From Lucifuga dentata (lineage: Eukaryota > Chordata > Actinopteri > Ophidiiformes > Bythitidae), in contig VXCM01000454.1 of assembly GCA_014773175.1 (NCBI GenBank), positions 174,615 through 238,614 of the forward strand: 64,000 bases of DNA. Reading direction: 5' to 3'. Of this stretch, positions 13,153-24,400 are shown piece after piece; within the stretch, counting starts at the first letter, position 1; the number at the start of each line of letters is the position of its first letter. Both the position numbers and the translations under genes were made by a program. A model generated the notes under the pieces. It had not been told where the DNA came from, did not search any database, and saw only the letters and a list, made by a program, of their open reading frames with translations.

Positions 13153-16100
13153 GCTTCATGTGGCCAGTAATACCAGACAGCAGGTGGCCGGTTATTCCAA
13201 GCAGCCTGAGAGTCCCATGGGTGTTGGGACTCTGAGGGCCCTATTTTCATGCTGGTGTACTGCGTATGGTGCAGCTTTGATCTAAGGAAGTGTATTCTTC
13301 ATTTGCAATAAAGAGTTTTTTTAAAGTACTTTTAATATTATTAGAGTTTTTTTGTGCCATGGTTATTTATTTATTGTCGGTACTACATTTACTTTTTACT
13401 TCACATTTTTAGACCTTTAGGACGCAAATATCAAACTCAAGGCCCGTGGCCCACATGTGGCCCACAATACAATTATATCTGGCCCGTGAGATACTATCTA
13501 ATTTCTATATCTCTATAATAACTGACCTGCCGGTATATAGCGTGGACNCCGTGAGATACTATCTAATTTCTATATCTCTATAATAACTGACCTGCCGGTA
13601 TATAGCGTGGACATTACAGATACAACAAAGCCCAGAATGCGCTGCAACAGCCGGCACGTCAATCAACACTTACAAGCGCCAGCTCCCCTCCCCTCCGTGC
13701 CCTACGGTCACTTTTAATGAACTTTAAGCTAGCTGGTGGAAGAAATGGCCAAAGGAAAGGTGGATCTGAAAACAGGCTTTCAGCACAGGTGGAGTTATAG
13801 AAGCTGTTTGCTGCCATCAGAGATAAACCTCCTTAGCAGAGCTGATGTGGCCGAAATTAAAGAACATAACATAAGAAGGCATGATCATGTTTAAAATATT
13901 ATTCTCATTTTGCTTGTTGGTGTTGTTAATAAAAAAAACAGAGTGATTTTAGATTTCCCTTGAAAAAAATGACAGTTTTCTGGCTATTTTTGATGTCTGT
14001 CTCATAGGAAATGAGTCAGTGAGGCACTGCTGATAAAGAGGAAGACATGAAAAAAAATGAAGTTCATATTAGTGTATGAATAGTTTGTCATAACACCTTT
14101 GATGAAAATGAGGCCAATATAAGTCTGTTTTCAATAAACGTTGACCCTGTTTGGACCCAATTTTTAATTTTGGCCCCTCTGTGATTGAGTTTGACACCCC
14201 TGCTTTAGGAGATTCTTGGCTGAATTATGAATTATGTGACCTGCCGAGGGACTGCAGATGAAAATTAGCTCTGGTACAATACATCAAATGGCAATATTTA
14301 TGTTTAACATTGTAAATGGTCCCTTTTAAATAAATAAATAATTATCTTTTTTTAAAAGTGCTACTTGGCACTGCACTTAAAATTTCCTTTTAACTCAAAG
14401 ACTGAACATTCTATCAAATTAAAAGGTGTTTCATGCAATTCCACATAGAAATACTGTAGTTGATGGTGATAATGTGACAAAAAAAATAGCAATGCACTAA
14501 TAAAGGAGAAAAGAAGAAGGGCACTAACTGAAATGGATGCAAGTCATTTAGGTTTCAAAAGCTTAAATAAATTGCCAATTGCATACATTTATGAACATAA
14601 TTTAGAAAATTTACAAGCATACATTACTTGTAGAAGTTTTCATCCTTTGTGATTCATTGGCTGATGTCACATATGTAAATCATTCCGGAACAGAGATTCG
14701 GCTTAGTGGTGAATTCGTCACTCTCTCTCTTTTAATGATTTCTTTTAGCTTTTCTCATGTTTGTCTTGCACATCATGTACACATGCAGCATGTTTTAGAA
14801 CCAGCGTGAGATTTTCTTTGAGCTTACATCACTGCGCTGATCAAACACTTTCTTAGCCAGCTCCACTTCAGGAGGATCAGCCAGAGCGGTGTACTTGGCC
14901 TTACGTTGATCGTGACCCTTCTTGTATTGAACCTGTAGGAGAACAGCAGGAGTTGAGATCAATAGCTGACTTTAGCACACGGTCTGTGACACACACAAAG
15001 ATACTGCCTGGCTGTCTACTGTACATGCTGCACGGTGTTCCTTACATCATCAGAAAAGGTGAAATGCCTTTTGTGTTCAAAGAGAGATTCAGCTAAAATC
15101 ATCTACTTTATGTAAATAGGAATCGTTATATATGATGCGTCTGACTCGCCACAAAGAAACGGGCCTGGAAAATAAAACAAAATAAAAAACAGAATAGAGA
15201 AAAAACAGGACACTCACAGCCCTGCAGGAAAGCTGCCTTACGGCTCGAAGCATTAGAAATGATCAACCTTTCTCATTTTATTAAGATAATGCATGTGACA
15301 GATAACCTACATTGATGTATTGTCTCAGTAAAATCTTGATTTATTTGATTCATTGGTTTATTTATTGCATGTTTGCAGATAAAGGACAAAAGAAGTTAGA
15401 CATCATCATTCACAAAACTGAATCATATTGTGTGCAGGAGAGGTAAGAACCCTTTGGCTTATGCAAGAACCTCTGCCAAGAACATTCAAACAGTCAATCA
15501 AACCCAACTGAAATACAAAAAACAAAACCCCAAAATAATAACAACCTAATGATTGTAGTACTAATTCATGAAATATCACTGGGTGAAAGTCATTGAAACA
15601 GCCACTTACATCGCTGAGGACTTCCTGAGCCTTGGCCACCCTGCGGAGCTCAGGGCTGTCGCTGTAAGGGCAGTACATGGTCTTCTCGTCATCCCAGTCC
15701 TGGGTGTAGAGTTTCTGGACACAGAGTAAAGTCATGAATTAGTGTATGTATTCTAAATCTGTGAGATTTATTCTCATGTTGGTTTTTGGACCATAATGGA
15801 CCTTACTTTGCTCATGTTAGCAGCATTCTTCACAGCCAGGACCAGCTCAGGAGCATCGGGAGGCAGCAGGTACCGGTCCTTCATCTCATCCCACTTCTGT
15901 CTGTACAGAACCTGCAAGATCATTTCAGATTAATTTTTTTCTTTAAGATTCTTATGAAGCTCTTTAATGCTTTTTTTTTCCTCAGAGAAATAATTGCAGT
16001 TTAAAAGTTTATCCCACCTTGCTAATCAGGTCGGAGACATGCTTGACGTGGGCGATCTCTTTGGCCTCACCGTCGTACAGGCTGGTTGTTCGGACCTTGC

Positions 16101-18396
16101 TGCCCTCCATGCGATATTTCACCTGATGATGACAAGAGTAATTCCTCAATGTTTTTGACTACAGCAGGAATAAATCAGTTAGGGGAAACTGAGTTTTTAA
16201 TTTCTATCTTTGTTTGAGTTTTTATTTACCCAAAGAGAAAATCACTGTGATCCTGTTCTGCTTCTCCTGGTTCAGATTCATACAGTCATACAAGCAAATG
16301 TTGGCTACGGACTGGATTAGATTAAATCAGTGGTTCTCAAACTGGGGAAAATGTTCAAACAGTAGCACTTGAAGTTCCTTCTAATGGTGCAACAAATTAT
16401 GCTGTAAATTTCTGCAAAGAATTGAAACAACTGAAATATGTGTAAATTCTGTTATTGTGAGAAATGATTCACAAATAAATTTCATTAAAAACTTCTTAAA
16501 CTCTGTTGGGTTCCTTTACAGATTCATCTTTTGAATCCAAGCGCTGCTACATAATTTTATTTCAAATCATCCAAAAAAAAAAAAAAAAAAAAAACTTCCA
16601 AAGATAACAAATATGTCAAGTGGAGTTTTGGGGGAATTCTGATAAGATAATGCACATGACATCTGCAACATCTGAATTTTATATAATGGTGCAGCGATAC
16701 AGAGCGGGCATTTGAGTTTGAATATTTCATTCAGTGCAAGTTTTATAAAAATTCAATAAAGAATCGGAACAAGCAGAAATGGACATATTCGTATGGTGTT
16801 TTATAACTGAAAATAAACAGAAATTTAAAGGTAAAATCAAGAGCTATTTTAGAAGAAATCCTTTCATAAGTTTAATTACTATTTTTGAATTGGGAATTAC
16901 CTTTGTAGTTGAACATAGCCCAACTTACCCTGTGTGCACACAATGTTTAGTGTGGGTGTCAGGAAGTTTTCAGGCTCAGTTTCAGTGCAGCAGACATGAA
17001 TGGTTAGTATTTATCTGTCATTTTTCTTAGGCATGTTGGTGAGATGGTAACATAAACTACCACTGAAAAGTGTGGAATCACTCATGATTTTCACATAGAA
17101 TCAATGTTTCCAGTCATGTAAAACTAGTTTTGTTTCATATGTATAAAATGATTCTAAATGTCTTAGTATTTTGCACCTACAGGTTTAAAATAATTTGGAA
17201 GAAGCTGTAAAAAATGAACACATTTTAAAATTGTCCAGAATCCTGACATGAGTTGTAGATGAGTTCAGATTCATAGAGAAGCTGTGTGTGGTTCCAGAGA
17301 TTATTAGGAAATTCTAGATTATTCCCTGATGCTCTAGAAACTGATGCCTCATATTTACAAAGCAGAGATTAAATCTCACGGTGGATACTTCAAAGGGAAA
17401 TCACTGAAGTACTGTTATTTATCATTTAAAATCTTTGAAATACTAAATATTATTTATTAAATTATATATATAAAATTATATTTATTAAATTATTGAATAA
17501 AATAGCAAGAGCTACTAAAGTTACGAGTGATTCTAAACTTTGAGCAGAAAAGTATATTTTGCCCGTTTTTCAGTCTTTTGGAAGATTCGAACTTGCAACC
17601 TTCCAATCGTAAGCCTTCATCCCTGACCTTTAGACCACATGACTCAGGGCCAACATCACCACGCTTCTCAGCAGTACCTCGCTCAGCTGCTCCTGGGCTC
17701 TTCTGATGCGAACCAGTTCGGGGGTATTGGGGGTGAAGGCAGGGGCCTGTCCTCTGGAAATGTCATACGCATGACGGTACTTATTCTGTCAGGGAGAATA
17801 AAACATTAACGCAGGACATTCTAAAACCCATAGTGCTGTTCTGAATGCATATTTTCTGCAACTATGTATTGGTACAGAAGTTGAAATAGAGTGAAGTATT
17901 GATTTAGAAGTTGAACTTGTAGCTTACGTGGCTGAACTGCTCCAGCATCTTCTGGCTGTGGGCCAGGTATGGAGTCATGAACTTGGAAGTATCCACCTTA
18001 ACCTTCTTCCTGACTTTTCTGGTGGGCAAGCCGGACTGGAGAGGAACAGAGGGAAATACGATTATGTTTCCGACTAACACAATGGCCTTTGTTCCTTGAT
18101 AACAGGAAACACAAGCAAGAAAGTAACCAACAGAGCCCTCCACAGATATTGGCAACTTTGGTAAATAAAAGCAAAATGGGCTGTGAAAAAGACTCTTTAT
18201 TGTTATCCTTTTGTTCTTTAAGTCAAAATATTAACAAACACAACATTTAATTAAAGTAAAAATTCTCAAATATTTTTCTCAATCAGCCTGGTGGCATCTG
18301 ATCATAGTTTTGTAGACTTTCTGACCCCAAAATCCAACGAACGTCTGCAGTTCTCCAGCTGTGATGTTTGGAGATTCTTTGTCCACTGGAACCATC

Positions 18397-18436
<40 letters not shown>

Positions 18437-21400
18437 CTGTGCATGGAGTCAATATACACACATCCTCTTCCAGGCCCATTGAGAAAAATATTTGTTTCAT
18501 GATAAGAATTTCTTTTTCCATTCCATTATTTTACATTAATTAAAGGTTCTATTTTTGTTCATATTTTGAATGAAAGATCAAGAGGATAAACAAAGACATT
18601 TTTTTCACAGCTCATTTTGCTTGTATTTACCAAGGGTGCCAATATTTGTGGAGGACAATGTACACTTGAAGCAGAAAAAGATAAAAAAAGACAATTCAAG
18701 CTACATTGTAATAGTAATCAACGGTAATTTATTTGTTTAATATAAGTCAGAGTTTTTGTCAAGACGAAGAGAACTCATTATTTGTATGAATCTGCAACAC
18801 AGCTGTCCTCATTCTAGTTACTCACCTTCACTGTTATTTAAGTCAAGACATAAGTGGAACTGAATAAACACTAACATTCTAGTGTCAGAGATCTAGAATT
18901 AGAGCGTTACTACATACTGAGATAATGACGTATGGAGGTGATTTAGGACATATCAGAACACAGCAAAGCAGAGCTGCGTGCATTGTCAACCTCAGCAAAA
19001 CCTGCACATGAACATTTTAATATTCATCTGCTGGGCAGTGAAGCCACGCAGATTCAAAAAAAAAAAAAAAAAAAAAAAGCTTTTAATTACACTGCCCCTT
19101 TCACATGGAACAATTTACAAAATCATTTGAAAATGTTTGAGCTAATTACTCTAGAAATTCAAATTGATGCTAAAGAAACAGGAAATTGGCACCATTGGTC
19201 AGTGTTTTTGTTTTTAAACTGTCAAGACAGTCATTTGAAACAAGTTTTCTTAGAGAAATCCCTTTGATTTGAATGCTGTGTTACAAAGAATACAGTCTGT
19301 CTGTGTTGTGCTTATTGTTAAAACTTATACAGTATTTGTGTTGTAATTATTGTTGAATCTTATTTTTATGCTGCCACCTTGGCCAGGTCTCTCTTGAAAA
19401 AGAGATTTTTATCTCAGTTAGACTTGCCTACGACAGCGAATTAGGGCTATATAAGACGGAAAAAAAAAAAAAAAAATGAGGGGGCATTATTTCGAGTTTT
19501 CAAACTCTCAAATTTGTGAGTTTTTAAATTTGAAAATTTGCCAGTTTTAAAAGTCTGTATGCTTATGATAATTTGATGAGTTTGTGCTAAAAGCACAAGT
19601 ATTTCTTTATTGCTAAATCTGATGGAAAGGTATAATTTAATGAGGTCATGTTCTGCAGACATAGTCACAAGTGAGGCGGTTCGATTCCCATTCTCATTAT
19701 TTTCCCTTTGTCATTATTAAAAAACAATTAAATTATCTAACTATAAAGACAGAAATTTCTGTCTGTGGCATCACTATCTCTAGAACTGGCGCTGTATGAA
19801 GTTGAATTCAGCAGTTATATTGCTCAGGACACATGGACGTGCAGTGCCACGTGTGAAGTTGTTTGGATGAGCAGTTCTTGAATTAAGCTATGCTGGTAAA
19901 AAGTAGTCCATGCAGCAGGATACTCTCCGGGTGTGGCAGCATATGCTCTGCTCCAGTGGCACGGTCTCAACCCAACCCCGTACAGCAAACAAAGCTAGCT
20001 CATGAGGACGTGCAGAACAAAATTATGGCANGTCTCAACCCAACCCCGTACAGCAAACAAAGCTAGCTCATGAGGACGTGCAGAACAAAATTATGGCAGG
20101 CTATAGCGCACACCATAAAGTCTGGCCCATTCCGAACAGGCATGTTTGAATGGGTACTGCATTAGTTATTTTAAAAAATTAAAAAAAAAAAAAAANAAAT
20201 AATTTTCATTATTTTTTTTTTTTTAGGTTTTTTGATCATATGACCTTATTAAATAATACTATTCCACTGGATTTAGCAATAAAGAAATACTTGTGAATTT
20301 AGTGCAACATCATCAAATTATCATAAGCATATGGACTTTTAAAACTGGCAAATTTTTGAGTTTTAAAACTGGCAAATTCTTGAGTTTAAAAACTAGAAAT
20401 AATGCCCCCTTGTTTTTGTTTTTTTGCTTTTTTTTTTCATCTTATGTGGCCCTAATATGCCGTCGTACTTACCTGGATAAATAAAGGTTAAAAATTAAGG
20501 ATAAAATTTTTGTTTTTAAAAGATTCAAAATAAAGCAGCTTCCAAGAACAGCCTTTTTTTTTGAGGGGGGGGGGGGNGGGGGGGGGGGGTGCACGCCACA
20601 TTAAAATGCAGGATTGAATTTTGTTCCATTTGTGAATTACTCAAGAAAAAACAGAGAGTTTGATAAATGAGCCACATGTTCATGCATAAGCAGCATTTTT
20701 CCTGATTTCTTGCAGGATTGCTAACTTTTAAAGCTTCAACACACACGCAAATTGCCATGACTGAAGACACATGAAATGACATAAAGACATGCACATGAGG
20801 AGGGGGATGCAGCAATGGCAAGACACTGAAGGAGTACATCCTGTATTCTATTTGAACCGTTGACCTTTGGGAGATGGTGCTTTACCTGAAAGTACTGAGT
20901 CTTGTGCTCAGAGACAGTCATCGTTGTAATCTGCTCGACATATTACAAATATAGGACACACACTGTGGTTTCAAAATCGCCAGAAAAAGTTATGGGAGAA
21001 ACACATTGTGCTGTATTGAGGGTGATTTTTCCACAGCTCTGGTAGTCTACAGTTATCCAGTATAAACTATGAAATCACTCTCTCATAGTAATAATAATAG
21101 CTGTTCTGTCAAATGCCCTGAAATAATTAATCGACTGAACATGAGAGATTTGTAACTGTAATAAAACTTTTCCATCTCTGCTCAAATAGCTGCAGCGAAG
21201 AAGGAAAATCCTCAAAGGTAAGCGTGCTGTAATTGTGGCTGTGGTCTAATTAAGTCTGTATTCTACAGAGAGAAGAGAAGCATGAACGTCTCTGGTGTGG
21301 AAAAGTTTTAATCCTCTGACCATTTCTATAAACACGCAAATTATTCTATTCTTATTTGCTATTAAAGAGCCTGATGTCAGTTCAGTCTGTCAGGAATCAA

Positions 21401-24400
21401 ATAAGTTTAAATTGTGTTATAACCTCCAAACAGCTCTCACAGATTTAACAGTAAAACTTAAAGAACCATCTGTGATTTTGCAAGTTTAAAGGACCATTCC
21501 ACCCATTTTACATGTTTGAGCCTCATATTTTCAATTTTCATACACAACGTTACTGACAATCATTTCCCAAAGCATACTAATGAACAGTGAATTAAAAATG
21601 TTTTTCCTACCTTCCAGACCACCATTGGTTTCAGTTCATTCTGGTACGCTATTAAAATCAACTTGTTGATACTTGAAACGTTCTTGGGATAGGTAATCCA
21701 TCATCACCAACAAGACGTGTATTCAGGTTTTTTTCAAAGTTTCATAATTTTAACATTTAAATGCAATAAAAAGCGTGGAGTGAATGTACGTATGTCTCCA
21801 CCGGAGAATACAGTCCTAAAAGAAGACCTGCATTTATCGAAAAAATGTAAACAAACAATTAATGTAACTATTAGCAGGCGAAACATGGATTTTTAAGGTG
21901 GGTGCATCACTTGAATATTTGATTTTAAAAGATTAAGAGGTTTTGCAAAATTAGGAAAGCTAGAATACAGTTTTATCCTTTGGGAAATGATTGTCAATAA
22001 CATGTATGAAAATTGAATATATTAGTTTCAAACATGCAAAATGGGTGGAATGGTCCTTTAAGCCCAATAAAATACCTACCCGCATTCACGTTATGTTACT
22101 GACATTTTCCAAAATGTAAAACCGCATTTTTAGTTTTCCTGTTATTTTTGCCAAATCCCCTAATCTTTCAAAATCAAATGTTCAGGTGATACACNGTTTT
22201 CCTGTTATTTTTGCCAAATCCCCTAATCTTTCAAAATCAAATGTTCAGGTGATACACTCACATTAAAAATTCAGTGTTTCGCTTTGAACACATGTCCAAA
22301 TGTAGAAGGGACAGTCATTTTTAATTTCTCAGTAGAAGCGGTCTTCTCCTATACTTGCTGAAGACAAACATTTTCTTCTGTGTTGGACTGATTAAATAAA
22401 GGTATTTTGACAAAAAAATTTAATAGACATTTTGTTCGCTGCGAATGGATTACTTATCTAAAGGATGTTTCAAGTCTCTGCACGTTGATTTTAATAGCTT
22501 GCTGGAAAGAACTGAAACCAACGGCAAACAATTCTAATACTGACTAGTAGTATGTTTTGGGAAATGGTTGCCAGTAATGTAACGTGTATACAGGTTCTAT
22601 TCATTGGGCTCAAACCTGTAAAACCACTGGTATGGTCCTTTAATTTTAATTCAGCATTCCCGCCTATAGCATACTATTCCACAAATAGCATGTCTAACTT
22701 ACAGCCTGTCTAAATGACGCTGCTCATCCGCTGAGAAAACGCCGCAGCAGGAACATTCACAGACGTGCAAAATTAGCAACAGCCACATTAACTGAGCTAT
22801 GCTGAAGTGCTAAACAGCTAAGATAACTTCAAAATAAATAAATAAATTAATTAATTAATCCTTTAAAACATTTTCCTGAAATCTAGAAGCAACCAGAGCT
22901 GAGAGAAAAAACATTTCAATCAGTTTGATAAACATGTGTAAGAGGATTTGATATTTAGATCTATCAGACAGGAGAGAACCATAGTATCATACCCAATATA
23001 TTACATATCACCTTATAAATACCAAAACCCTCAAAACAATGCAGCAGTTCGTTTTCCTGAGCATATTTGTACTGATTTACAGCACCATGGCTCTTCTCTC
23101 TTGGCCCCATCCTTTGCGCCCCCCCCCCCCCNACCGTAGATGTCCACTGCTAAATTTGTCTGAATGTCAGCCAGAGCACGCTGCTCTCCTCCCCTTTAAT
23201 TTATACTGAGAAAACACTACCGCTCAAAAGTTTACAGTCACTTCTCATTTAACCCATGACTCTAAGTCACGCTGACACATTGTTTGCTGATATTTTGGAG
23301 ACTTGTCATTTTCCAAATAGAAAAATGACAATGTTTTATAATTAACTTTAGACTTTTTTTGCTCGATTCTGTCAGATTGGATTTTTTTTTCCAAGAATGA
23401 AGAATTTTCTAAAAAATATTTCAAACTCCAGAGAAGTATAGTAGTTCCTGCTATTTTATTCAATAATATCATTTTTTAAATTATATAAAACAAACACTAA
23501 AATGTATTTTAAGATGTTTTATTTAGTATTTCAAAGTTTTTAAGTGATAAATAACACTATTTTAGTGATTTGTTATCGCCGTGAGATTTAATCTCTGCTT
23601 TGTAAATATGAGGCATCAGTTTCTAGAGCATCAGGGAATAATCTAGAATTTCCTAATAATCTCTGGAAACACATCCAGCTTCTCTACACGAATCTGGAAT
23701 CATTTACAACTCATGTCAGGATTCTGGACAATTTAAATAAAATGTCTTCATTTTTTACAGCTTCTTGCTAATTATTTTAAACCTGTAGATGCAAAATACT
23801 AACAGAGATAGTACAATCAGTTTATACACATACATACGAAACAAAACTAGTTTTACATGACTAGAAACATTGATTCTATGTGAAAATCAGTATGATTCCA
23901 CACTTATGAGCAGTAGTGTACAAAAAATTACAACGGTGATCTAACAAAGTTTGATACAAGAGTTAACCCTCTAAATAATCAAAGGTATGATTTATTGATT
24001 ACTCTTTTTTAAATAATATGAACAGCACTATGTTTCTCCCCATTCTGTAGATTAAATAACAAGCCGCCTTACAATTTATTCAAAAACAATGCAAATGTTC
24101 TCCACAGTGCAGATGAAAGCTTTAGTGAAATCAGAACGTATTGATTCGTGGGTGTTCTCTCTCGTCCTCCCTCCCAGCCAATTTACATCTTTGCAATAAA
24201 GATGGTAAATCTGTTTGAAATAGTTATGTTACACGGGAGTGAATGATAACAGCTGATTATTAGAGTCTTTTTAGGTGTTGAATAGCTCAGAAGAATCACT
24301 CGGACTCCCTTATAAGATATCATGATGTTAGGAAAAAGCAAATACGAGGCCAACTTTAATCCTATTTCACCAGGAAATAAGAGATTAAGCCGTTAGCCTT

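Larger units (their letters stand above)
13423..14202 (+). mobile_element. hAT-type DNA transposon, deletion derivative
   Basis: The right end GAGTTTGACACCCCTG is the reverse of the classic hAT terminus CAGGGGTGTCAAACTC; the left end CGCAAATATCAAACTC is a decayed copy. The perfect 8-bp duplication CTTTAGGA flanks it at 13415-13422 and 14203-14210, as expected for hAT. GGCCCGTGGCCCACATGTGG is typical of this fish family. Contains the N at 13548. Confidence 0.9.
19290..20500 (+). mobile_element. LINE tail split by the palindromic element
   Basis: Left half GGCCAGGTCTCTCTTGAAAA, AGAGATTTTTATCTCAGTTA up to 19428; right half ACCTGGATAAATAAAGG from 20468. Joined they read like the usual fish LINE end ...GAGACTTACCTGG-TAAATAAAGG. 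Confidence 0.65.

Noticed and set aside
17578..17648. Possible tRNA gene with A- and B-box.
   Set aside because: No acceptor-stem pairing and no anticodon arm that folds; it fits a SINE head.
18279..18521. His-, Met- or Ile-run proteins at the ATC repeat.
   Set aside because: Translation of a microsatellite inside a dead Tc1 element.
19670..19695. GGTTCGATTCC, an exact B-box.
   Set aside because: No A-box at the right distance, and it lies inside the palindromic element.
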